Source: a virus. Taken from it: 28,359 nt of DNA. The stretch is taken from positions 1 through 28,359 of the IMG/VR virus record IMGVR_UViG_3300047299_000009; one strand, given 5' to 3'. The position numbers were made by a program, and so were the translations under genes. Below are positions 1-6,663 of the stretch, one piece after another (the stretch's first letter is position 1; each line of letters opens with the position of its first letter). The notes under the pieces are model-generated. The model was not told the origin of the DNA and made no database searches. It was given only the letters and a program-made list of their open reading frames with translations.

Positions 1-2433
1 CTTAAACATACCTTCGCCAATCATGCTGATTTTGTCAGCAACTGGTACTAGCTCGAGTATACGCTCCATCGGGCTCTTTGCACCAAACAAGCTCATTAAG
101 CCTGTTACCAAGCTAGTAGCAGTTGCGGCTACCATACCTGCGGCAAATACTACTGCACCAGCACCTACTGCCGCAAGACCTGCGCCAACTGCAATTAAAT
201 TTACTCCGTCAACACTGCCAATTTTTTCTATTGCGTCTGCAAACACATTGGCAGCTTGCCCTGCAACCCATGCCCCTACCCCAAATACACCAAGTGCAAT
301 CCCAAGTGCCGCGATTGCAGCCGAACCCAATAGTATTGGACCAACAAACGTACCCATAATGGCAGCAACTGCGCCAAAAGCTCCTAAAGCTACTACACCC
401 TTAGCAATACCTTCCCATTCTACGTCACTAAATGACTGGAAACCTTTACCAGCTACCCACATAGCGGCTCCAAGTATTGCAATAACTGCGGCGCCTTTGA
501 TCATACCAGTCGTTGCTTCGCCTACCAGTCTGGCTATACCAATTAGGCCGCCAAGTGCCAGTGTGCCTTTTACAAAACTTTCCCAGTTGACTTCGTTAAA
601 TGTTTTTAGTCCCACTGCCGTTAATGCTAATGCAGAACCTAACAATGCTAGTGTGCCTGCACCTTTAACAGTTTTACTTTCGCCAAGTTTACCAAGCAAG
701 TCACCGAAGCCTTCAAGACCTTTGCCTGCGGCACCACTTAGCTTGTCCATGATTCCGCTGCCAGCACCTTGTGCGGCAGCAGTGGGACCATTTTTCCAAC
801 CTGCAAGTGATCCAGCGGCTGGGCCAGCTGTACCCATCTTCTTGCCAAACATGCCACTAAACATGTCGCCCATCTTGCTGCCTAGGCCACCTTTTAATAA
901 TCCACCAATACCACCTGCAACCGCTATAGCACCCAGGCTACCTACTAATGTTGCAATACCAGCAGTAACACCAAGAATAACATTACGCAAACTTTCAAGA
1001 GCTGCCGTTAGGCTATTCATAGCCATGATGTTATCAGTTTCTGACGTTCTTGGCTTAGGCTCTTCGCCGGGTTTGGCGGTATCCATACCTGCTTTGAATC
1101 TTGCTAGTACGGCGCCGGTTGCTGAATAGTTTGGATTATTAACTGCTTGATTAGATGCATCTTGAATAATTTGTTCCATCTGTGGGGCCAAATTCTTCAT
1201 CTCTCTAGCAACAGCATTCATGTCCCCGGCGCCGCCGGCTCTGTTAATAGAAGTCATCAACAAGTCCATAGCTTGTTGCTGTGGTCCGGCTCCAATTACA
1301 GCTCGTGCCTGTCCTTCTTCGCCTCGCATTACACCTAGTGCGGCACGGGCGGCTTTTTCTGGGTCAGTCGCAACGCCCATGTCTTGCATTAACTTAGCCA
1401 AAGCCGCTGTTTCAGCAGTCATTCCTCCTCTAGCCGCAAATGTACCAGCGTCAGTTTTTCTAAATGCTTCTGCGGCTGCAAGTGCGGCTTTTGCGCTGAT
1501 GCCAAATGCACTGTTTAGAGACTTTGTAGACTCCATAGTTCTGGCATACTGTTCAACTAATCGTTGTTTTGCATCTTGTTCGTTTTTGGCACCCATAGCC
1601 GCGGTAACAGCAAGGTCACCTGTTAGCTTTGCTTGTTCTTCATCGGTTATACCCATCGAACGAGCGGCACGAGCGGCACGGTCAACACTTTTAACAAGAT
1701 CTTTACCTAATGCATTACGTAGGGTATTATTAAGATATCCACTACCATACTTCAATCCACGACTTAGGTTACTTAAATTTTCAGCGGCTTCTTGACTTGT
1801 AGCACCAAATGCTCTAAAAGTACCGTTACTGTTTTCAATTACTTTCATGAATGCGCCACCAAGGCCACTCATTAGTTTCATCTGCGTAACTGAGCCAACA
1901 CTAAATTTATCAAGGTCGGCAAATGCCCCCATCTCGCTAGCTTGTTTGGCAAATTCTTGAAGCTGACCGATTGCGAAACCAGCCCCCATCGCAATGCCGC
2001 CAACTATTCTACCAAATGTAGTGCCTGTACCCAATAAGCTACCACTGAAACTTCTAAACATGGTAGTAATATTTGCATCAGCACTGATCATTGATGCGCC
2101 TAAGTCCTTGAACGCATCAGTTGTTTGTTCTTGAATACGTTTGGCTTTTAATTGTTCTTTAGTCAAGTCTTGCTGGGCGTCAACAGCATCCTTGGTAGAT
2201 TTAATTTCTTTTTCTGTTTCTTTGTTTAACGCTTGAATCGTTTTAGTTGCTTTTTTTATTTCTTCGCGATTTGCTTTTTCAGTTGAATCAACTGCTTTAG
2301 CACGTGGTACTGGACCATTTTTAGGAGTGCCAGATGATGTTGATTGGCTACTGCCACGGCCAACAGAACTTGACACGCTGTCTAGCTTGTCTGTTAATCT
2401 GTCTATTGCCTTTATTAGTTCTTTATCATCCAT
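1..2433 (-). CDS. Tail tape-measure-like protein, partial (C-terminus beyond left edge)
   Basis: The minus strand is open from an ATG at 2433 to base 1 with no stop, giving 811 codons of a longer gene. The N-terminus (about residues 1-110) is charged and looks coiled-coil, rich in Lys, Glu and Gln. It is followed by a long Ala/Gly-rich helical region and then strongly hydrophobic segments from about residue 480. Two similar units, FNEVNWESFVKGTLALGG and FSDVEWEGIAKGVVALGA, lie roughly 75 residues apart, suggesting tandem modules. Extreme length, low-complexity helices and hydrophobic stretches are typical of phage tape-measure proteins, which set tail length inside the tube. It starts after AAAGGA and is divergent from the gp26-like gene, a likely tape-measure chaperone. 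A late-type promoter lies upstream at 2504-2510. The family call rests on composition and context rather than a diagnostic motif; a large tail or virion-internal protein is the alternative. Being on the opposite strand to the other tail genes is unusual. Confidence 0.7.
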   Translation of the reverse strand, partial: MDDKELIKAIDRLTDKLDSVSSSVGRGSSQSTSSGTPKNGPVPRAKAVDSTEKANREEIKKATKTIQALNKETEKEIKSTKDAVDAQQDLTKEQLKAKRIQEQTTDAFKDLGASMISADANITTMFRSFSGSLLGTGTTFGRIVGGIAMGAGFAIGQLQEFAKQASEMGAFADLDKFSVGSVTQMKLMSGLGGAFMKVIENSNGTFRAFGATSQEAAENLSNLSRGLKYGSGYLNNTLRNALGKDLVKSVDRAARAARSMGITDEEQAKLTGDLAVTAAMGAKNEQDAKQRLVEQYARTMESTKSLNSAFGISAKAALAAAEAFRKTDAGTFAARGGMTAETAALAKLMQDMGVATDPEKAARAALGVMRGEEGQARAVIGAGPQQQAMDLLMTSINRAGGAGDMNAVAREMKNLAPQMEQIIQDASNQAVNNPNYSATGAVLARFKAGMDTAKPGEEPKPRTSETDNIMAMNSLTAALESLRNVILGVTAGIATLVGSLGAIAVAGGIGGLLKGGLGSKMGDMFSGMFGKKMGTAGPAAGSLAGWKNGPTAAAQGAGSGIMDKLSGAAGKGLEGFGDLLGKLGESKTVKGAGTLALLGSALALTAVGLKTFNEVNWESFVKGTLALGGLIGIARLVGEATTGMIKGAAVIAILGAAMWVAGKGFQSFSDVEWEGIAKGVVALGAFGAVAAIMGTFVGPILLGSAAIAALGIALGVFGVGAWVAGQAANVFADAIEKIGSVDGVNLIAVGAGLAAVGAGAVVFAAGMVAATATSLVTGLMSLFGAKSPMERILELVPVADKISMIGEGMFK

Positions 2434-2468
2434 TTGGAGATTTTGGTCCTTTAACCGTTAAAACTGTA

Positions 2469-2484
2469 CATAAATACATTTATG
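2469..2484. promoter_or_regulatory. Late-type promoter ATAAATA within a 7-bp palindrome
   Basis: CATAAATACATTTATG is a perfect 7-bp inverted repeat around a two-base centre. Its plus-strand half contains ATAAATA (2470-2476), a close match to the T4 late -10 element. Transcription from it would start near 2482 and serve the gene at 2528, which has a TAAGGA ribosome site at 2514-2519. The symmetry could also make it an operator or allow reading in both directions. The palindrome is seen directly; the function is inferred. Confidence 0.5.
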
Positions 2485-2503
2485 ACATTAGGTTCTATAC
2501 ACC

Positions 2504-2510
2504 TATTTAC
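2504..2510 (-). promoter_or_regulatory. Late-type promoter GTAAATA for the tape-measure gene
   Basis: On the minus strand the sequence reads GGTAAATAGGTGTA, nearly identical to the sites at 9561 and 15399. The core resembles the T4 late promoter TATAAATA recognised by gp55. By T4 spacing, transcription would start near 2498, leaving a leader of about 65 bases before the ATG at 2433. Confidence 0.6.
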
Positions 2511-2527
2511 CGTTAAGGATTAACTAC

Positions 2528-3421
2528 ATGGATAACTCAAACCCACTGAAACAGCCAATTAAGCAGCCTGTTGCCAACCCATTGGCCCAATACTATCGTA
2601 AGCCCGGCACTTATATTGAACTGCCAAGTGGCGGACGTTTTTATAACACACCACCTAAGCTAAGTGACACAGGCGAATTGGCTGTATACCCAATGACTGC
2701 CAAAGATGAACTTGCGCTAAAGAATCCGGATGCGTTGTTAAACGGCGAAGCACTAAAACAAGTTATTGCTTCTGTGTGTCCTGACATTGCAAATGTATCA
2801 GAAATGCCTGCACCTGACATTGATGCTATCTTAGTTGCTATGCGTATGACCAGCTATGGCGATGATATGGAACTAGATGTTACTCATGGCTGCGAAGAAA
2901 GCGGTGGTAAAGCACAAAGAGTTACAGTTGGTTTAGGTAGTGTATTGTCAACATCACGTGCTATTCCTGAAAATTTAGGTACAGTAACATTAGCAAATGG
3001 CGTTGTTGTACAGCTAAAGCCTTATACATTAGAAGCACAAAGCAAACTACTTCGTGTGCAATTTAACACAATGCGCCAGCTTCAAGGGGTTGAAGCAAAC
3101 GAAAATTCTACTATTGAACAAAAAGCAGATGTTGCTAACCGTGGATACAAACAGTTAGTAGATTTGAGTACTGACATTCTTGCGGCAAGTATTACAGTAG
3201 TAAGATTGCCAGACGGAGTTGAAGTAACAAACTACGAACATATTCATGATTGGGTTAAGAATTTAGATCGCGCATCTAATGAACGTCTTGACGAAGAAAT
3301 CAAAGCATTTGGCAAGTATGGTATTACTCGTACATTAGAAGTAACTTGTGATCATTGCAAAAACAAATTTACAACCGACATGCTATTTGACCCTACAAGT
3401 TTTTTCAGCGTAGGCTCTTGA
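2528..3421 (+). CDS. 26: Gp26-like baseplate hub / tail assembly protein
   Basis: This 297-residue protein begins at an ATG eight bases after TAAGGA. The N-terminal part carries YYRKPGTYIELPSGGRFY, a pattern seen in T4-type gp26 baseplate-hub proteins. A Cys-X2-Cys pair (C274, C277) near the C-terminus and an earlier Cys (near residue 122) might bind metal. T4 gp26 is about 208 residues and is needed for hub assembly. Together with gp51 it may act as a chaperone for the tape measure rather than stay in the particle. Here the gene lies back to back with the tape-measure-like gene, which fits that role. Its last codons contain the heptamer T TTT TTC at 3400-3406, within a region where the -1 frame is also open. 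A -1 slip would replace the last four residues with 77 new ones, giving a 370-residue product. The gp26 call is from sequence pattern and position. Confidence 0.65.
   Translation: MDNSNPLKQPIKQPVANPLAQYYRKPGTYIELPSGGRFYNTPPKLSDTGELAVYPMTAKDELALKNPDALLNGEALKQVIASVCPDIANVSEMPAPDIDAILVAMRMTSYGDDMELDVTHGCEESGGKAQRVTVGLGSVLSTSRAIPENLGTVTLANGVVVQLKPYTLEAQSKLLRVQFNTMRQLQGVEANENSTIEQKADVANRGYKQLVDLSTDILAASITVVRLPDGVEVTNYEHIHDWVKNLDRASNERLDEEIKAFGKYGITRTLEVTCDHCKNKFTTDMLFDPTSFFSVGS
3400..3406 (+). promoter_or_regulatory. Candidate programmed -1 frameshift site TTTTTTC
   Basis: Read in the frame of the 2528 gene, the bases divide as T TTT TTC, a classical X XXY YYZ slippery heptamer encoding Phe292-Phe293. 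The -1 frame is open from 3391 (after a TGA at 3388-3390) to 3639. The site therefore falls inside the 31-base overlap where a slip can produce a fusion. A short hairpin (3418-3424 with 3428-3434, three-base loop, one G-U pair) begins 11 bases downstream and could stimulate slipping. Lambda and many other tailed phages use -1 frameshifting to make G/GT tail chaperones. Confidence 0.6.
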
Positions 3422-3639
3422 GTCTAGGACTCGATAGAAATAAGATTCGACGTTTTATCGAGAGCATTGAAAGTGAGTCAAGAGCCGTAATCAAAGAAGT
3501 ATCCATGTTAAGTGTTTGGGGCAACATTAGCCCACAAGAAATTTGGAACATGACTCACGAAGAAAGAACAGTACTAAGCGAAGTAATCAAAGAGCATACA
3601 GAAGTCATGTATGGCAAAAAGGGTATTGCTCGTCGTTAG
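3418..3639 (+). CDS. Small protein or -1 frameshift extension of the gp26-like gene (gp51-like position)
   Basis: As a separate gene this would start at TTG 3418, overlapping the upstream TGA by four bases, and give 73 residues with only a weak TAGG as ribosome site. As the frameshift extension it contributes 77 residues (3406-3636) after Phe293 of the upstream protein. The peptide is helical and charged, with IRRFIESIESESRAVIKEVS and then SPQEIWNMTHEERTVLSEVI. In T4 the hub-assembly gene 51 follows gene 26, and in lambda the T domain is the frameshifted part of GT, so position favours an assembly-chaperone role. No ATG lies near the expected N-terminus, which favours frameshifting or translational coupling over an independent start. 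It is followed by the gene-free region. Confidence 0.6.
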   Translation: MSLGLDRNKIRRFIESIESESRAVIKEVSMLSVWGNISPQEIWNMTHEERTVLSEVIKEHTEVMYGKKGIARR

Positions 3640-3663
3640 TATTCATTTGTAAAGTATTTTGGT

Positions 3664-3682
3664 AGAGCGAATACTTCGCTCT
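3664..3682. terminator. 8-bp hairpin after the gp26/51-like genes; possible weak terminator
   Basis: AGAGCGAA and TTCGCTCT pair perfectly around a three-base loop, 25 bases after the stop at 3639. The following TGAATTT is only a poor U-tract, so termination may be partial. The octamer CTTCGCTC recurs at about 3698-3705, giving a small repeat cluster. It could instead be the 5' boundary of the structured interval or protect the mRNA 3' end. Confidence 0.4.
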
Positions 3683-3824
3683 TGAATTTCGTATCGCTTC
3701 GCTCAACTCATTCAGATTACTTTAGTCTATATTTTTTAGATTTAACACGATTTTATATGATACTAGTGTTGTTTCTTAATACATGAACTACATAATGATT
3801 ACTTGACCTGATGCTTCAGTCACA

Positions 3825-3846
3825 CTTAGCCGTTTTACCGGCTAAG
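3825..3846. other. Perfect 8-bp stem-loop in the gene-free interval
   Basis: CTTAGCCG and CGGCTAAG pair around TTTTAC. It is flanked on both sides by similar words, ACTTGACCTGA at 3801 and ACTTGACCCGA at 3855. Neither strand has a U-run after the stem, so an intrinsic terminator is unlikely. A structural element of an RNA fits better. Confidence 0.45.
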
Positions 3847-4268
3847 ATAAAAACACTTGACCCGAAGTCCAATGCCACATTCAATTACAGCAACTTGTTA
3901 AAGTTAGGGCGGTCACGCTGTACCCTTTTACGCTTTTCTTATTATGACGCTACTGCACACACCTAATTGAAATAACGTGTGCAATATGCAGGTTGTAATA
4001 GTTCACCAGAGCCTGCTCTTTCTAGCTTTACATATACTAAACCCAGATCTTTTCAAGCAATTGATCTACGTCCTGTTAAGGATAGTGGGTGTTAGTCTCC
4101 GCTACTGCGTCGGAAGTTCCTTCCCCAGCGCAACCCTAGTGCCTGGTTTTATGGGTGCAATATAACTGGCTGCACAAGCCTATCAGTAGTAAATGAGTCT
4201 GGGGGAGTTAGCGGTTTACGCAGGAAGTATAAGGATTTATCTGTTGTACAGATGAGTTAACCGTGTAG

Positions 4269-4694
4269 TTAAAGTTTATCTTTAATATGATTTTTATGTA
4301 CTTTTAAGTTGATAATGCCGTTGTAATAGTCTGCTGATTCAAGTACTTTTCTATCAAATTGTTCTTTTGCTTCTATGTAAGAGCATACAGCTTTTGCATT
4401 GCAATAGTGCAGTATCTCTCTTTTAAATTTATCTGGGCCTAGTTGAGCCAAGTCTGCTAGTAGTTCTACAGATGAGCCATAATAAGTTTGCCAATCGGAA
4501 TCGATCTTACTTTTAATCTTCTTCCGCTTTTTTGTACCGTTCTTTAGTTTAACAACCTTGTATGTGGTTTTAGAAAACTTTGATAGCTTCTTCCCCACAT
4601 ACTTTCGGTTGTTAGTCAGGTTTGTTATAAGGTACACAAACCCAACGCAGTCATCAGGTAATGCGTCTACAACTTGATCGTTGTAAAACCACAT
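4269..4694 (-). CDS. GIY-YIG family endonuclease
   Basis: This 141-residue protein has the GIY-YIG nuclease signature in variant form: GFVYLITN (residues 18-25) and KYVGKK (31-36), followed by a Lys-rich insert (about 46-64) and SDWQTYYGS. A conserved Glu in SYIEAKEQF (E108) is the likely metal-binding residue. Similar short GIY-YIG proteins occur widely in T4-type phages as free-standing nucleases, either homing enzymes or of unknown role. It is the last gene of the minus operon; its ATG overlaps the stop of the upstream gene by one base (TAATG), indicating coupled translation. No intron is evident around it. The fold call is fairly firm, but the target and biological role are unknown. Confidence 0.75.
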   Translation of the reverse strand: MWFYNDQVVDALPDDCVGFVYLITNLTNNRKYVGKKLSKFSKTTYKVVKLKNGTKKRKKIKSKIDSDWQTYYGSSVELLADLAQLGPDKFKREILHYCNAKAVCSYIEAKEQFDRKVLESADYYNGIINLKVHKNHIKDKL

Positions 4695-4879
4695 TACTTG
4701 GCTGCTAACGCTTCTTTCTCCGCTGTAATCTCTTTACGGCGTTCTTTGATAGCTTTAGACATTTCTTGTAGTGCCTTGCGAGCACGAGCGGCAGCGGCCT
4801 TAACGCCTTTGCCTGCAAATTTTTCGTTTTCAGCTTTGTATGCTTCAAACTGTTCTAATAGAATTTCGTGATTTGTCAT
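4694..4879 (-). CDS. Small basic helical protein, histone-like pattern
   Basis: This 61-residue protein is almost entirely charged helix. It has an acidic N-terminal third and a Lys/Arg/Ala-rich remainder, KFAGKGVKAAAARARKALQ and then KAIKERRKEITAEKE. The KAAxxRARKAL pattern recalls small phage proteins sometimes annotated as histone-like, and nucleic-acid binding is plausible. It lies 8 bases after gp46 and is coupled to the GIY-YIG gene. Its function is unknown; the compact operon and the absence of another frame support that it is real. Confidence 0.6.
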   Translation of the reverse strand: MTNHEILLEQFEAYKAENEKFAGKGVKAAAARARKALQEMSKAIKERRKEITAEKEALAAK

Positions 4880-4887
4880 AATGTTCC

Positions 4888-6663
4888 TTAATTTTCAATG
4901 ACTTGCGTATCTGCTTCAAGCATAGTGAATCCATTTTCCTTAACTACCATAAGCACATTATTAACACGGCTTGCTAGTTCATCTCTGTGAGAGATTAAGA
5001 AAATGTTACGATTCATCTCACGACCCATTGACTTTAGAACCGACATGGAGTGTTCGATACCCACACTATCCATTCCAGAATCAACAAGCTCGTCAATAAA
5101 CATCAAGTTCATTGGCTCAGTGAAGCTTTCATACACATCTCTAAAACTCCAGCTCAATGCTAGAATTAAACGATTTCGTTCCCCTCGACTTAGGTTATCA
5201 AAGTCAAAACTTTGTCCTAGTTGGCTAATGTCTACTTCCAAATCACTTTTAAATGTAACTTGGTGCGGTAGTTGTAACTTATCCAAATAGTAACTTAGTC
5301 TATGATTTAGGTAAGCCAAGTTCTGCTCAATAATACGCTTTCGTACAAATGAGTCTTTGCTTGTAAGCAACTTTAACAAAAACTCTTGGTGCTCAAGTAG
5401 CTTACTTACTCTGTTAATTTCATCCCAGCTAACCAGAGCTAGTGCAGTATTACGCATAGCTTCAATTTGTTCTTGATAAGGATCTTCTTCTTGGACCTTT
5501 GCATCAAGTTGCTTGCGAATGTTTTCTAAGTTGTTTTTGTGAGCGGCAGCATCGGCTACGTCCTGGTATTTGGTACGTGGACGATCACCTAATGTGCCAA
5601 TGGTTCGAACAGCCATATCAGCTTGAGCCAAATAACCATGTTCTTCGCGAAGCGCACTAACAGTTAGATCCACAGCGGCCTGTGCATCTGTTGCCATTTG
5701 GTCATGCTTCTCATCATGCACATCCTGTCCACAAGATGGACATTGGTGAGCTTTGATAGATTCTAAACTCTTTTGTGCAACTGCTAAAGCATCTTGCAAC
5801 TTCTTAACGTTGCTTTGGCGAGTAGCTAATTCTTTATTGGCTAACTTAAGGCGACTTTCGTTATCCTTGTAAAGAGCTACAGCACGATGAGCCTCAAGCT
5901 CAGCTTCGATGTCTGTATTTTCTAATTCTGTAATAGCCGCTTCAAAAGCAGCCACGTCAGTTTCTTTCTTGCTAGTCCAAACACGACTGCGGCGTTCTAA
6001 GTCATCAATGCTGGTTTGAACACGAGCATTGCTTTCTTGCAAGGCTTTAATGCGTGACTCTTCATCCTTAATATCATCCTTGCTTTTCTTAATGAACTCG
6101 CGAAGGATCTCAGCTTTCTCACTTAGTTGAGTAATGCCCAGCAGTTCTTCAATGATGTCACGTTGCTCACCACTTTTCAAACTCAAGAACGGTTGAGTGT
6201 AAGTGTTAAGAGCCACTAAGTGCTTAAACATTTCTGCACTCATGCCAACAACTTTTTCAATTGCTTCTTGAGTTACACGGTTCTCACCGGCACCTTCGTC
6301 TGTACCTGATTCGTTTACTTCATGATCGTCAACCAAGAAGCGTAACACGTTAGGCTTGCGTCCACGTTCGATTGTGTACTTGGCGCCATTCTTTTCAAAC
6401 TCAACCGTGACCAGCATGCCTTTGGTGTTAGTTTTGTTAATCAAGTTTTCTTTGCGAATATTAGTAAGAGCATTGCCATAGATAGCATATGATAGTGCAT
6501 TAACCATAGTAGTCTTACCCACACCGTTGCGAGCACCATCACCACCTAGGTCTAAGTTATTACCAAGTACAAGTGTTAGTCCGTGTTGATTCATGCGAAG
6601 GGCTTGTGTTACATTGCCCACACTCATGAAGTTTTTAATTGTTAAATTGTTAAACTTGATCAA
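4888..6663 (-). CDS. 46: Gp46 recombination endonuclease subunit (Rad50/SbcC family ATPase)
   Basis: The 591-residue protein is an ABC-type SMC-like ATPase. Walker A is GARNGVGKTT (43-52), and the Q-loop region lies in NTYTQPFLSLKSGEQ (153-167). A long coiled coil (about 185-460) is interrupted by a zinc-hook CPSC (308-311). The signature is LSRGERNR (491-498), Walker B is LMFIDELVDSG (520-530), and the H-loop is SHR (558-560). Length is close to T4 gp46 (560 residues). With gp47 it forms the Mre11-Rad50-type nuclease that processes double-strand ends for recombination-dependent replication and host DNA breakdown. Its ATG overlaps the gp47 stop by four bases, as expected for a coupled pair. 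All key motifs are intact. Confidence 0.96.
   Translation of the reverse strand: MIKFNNLTIKNFMSVGNVTQALRMNQHGLTLVLGNNLDLGGDGARNGVGKTTMVNALSYAIYGNALTNIRKENLINKTNTKGMLVTVEFEKNGAKYTIERGRKPNVLRFLVDDHEVNESGTDEGAGENRVTQEAIEKVVGMSAEMFKHLVALNTYTQPFLSLKSGEQRDIIEELLGITQLSEKAEILREFIKKSKDDIKDEESRIKALQESNARVQTSIDDLERRSRVWTSKKETDVAAFEAAITELENTDIEAELEAHRAVALYKDNESRLKLANKELATRQSNVKKLQDALAVAQKSLESIKAHQCPSCGQDVHDEKHDQMATDAQAAVDLTVSALREEHGYLAQADMAVRTIGTLGDRPRTKYQDVADAAAHKNNLENIRKQLDAKVQEEDPYQEQIEAMRNTALALVSWDEINRVSKLLEHQEFLLKLLTSKDSFVRKRIIEQNLAYLNHRLSYYLDKLQLPHQVTFKSDLEVDISQLGQSFDFDNLSRGERNRLILALSWSFRDVYESFTEPMNLMFIDELVDSGMDSVGIEHSMSVLKSMGREMNRNIFLISHRDELASRVNNVLMVVKENGFTMLEADTQVIEN

Larger units (their letters stand above)
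3640..4268. other. Long gene-free interval between convergent genes; candidate structured RNA
   Basis: About 630 bases separate the ends of two converging gene sets, and no convincing protein is encoded on either strand. The region contains several perfect stems: 3664-3671/3675-3682 (8 bp), 3825-3832/3839-3846 (8 bp), 3954-3960/3977-3983 (7 bp), and 4239-4244/4248-4253 (6 bp) nested within 4212-4216/4258-4262. A stretch around 4080-4260 looks more GC-rich than the neighbouring genes. I do not recognise tmRNA, RNase P, tRNA, a group I or II intron core, or a familiar riboswitch. The strand is undetermined. It may be a stand-alone noncoding RNA or a structured 3' region of the late transcript from 2482. 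Confidence 0.45.

Noticed and set aside
23-1129. Long plus-strand frame rich in Pro/Ala/Ser
   Set aside because: It is the complement of the tape-measure-like gene, which is open across the whole 1-2433 interval on the minus strand with better composition and a ribosome site.
1220-1795. Plus-strand frame of 191 codons
   Set aside because: Also antisense to the tape-measure-like gene, with no ribosome site or recognisable protein pattern.
3825-3846. Intrinsic terminator
   Set aside because: The stem is perfect but no U-run follows on either strand.
3977-4165. 62-codon plus-strand frame in the gene-free interval
   Set aside because: It starts at GTG within a stem (3977-3983), has no Shine-Dalgarno sequence, and its product has no recognisable pattern; probably chance.
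3640-4268. tRNA, tmRNA, RNase P RNA, group I/II intron or cobalamin/glutamine riboswitch
   Set aside because: I looked for T-arm, intron-core, domain V, P4 and riboswitch consensus words on both strands and found only partial resemblances (for example GAGACTAAC on the minus strand) in the wrong order or without partners.
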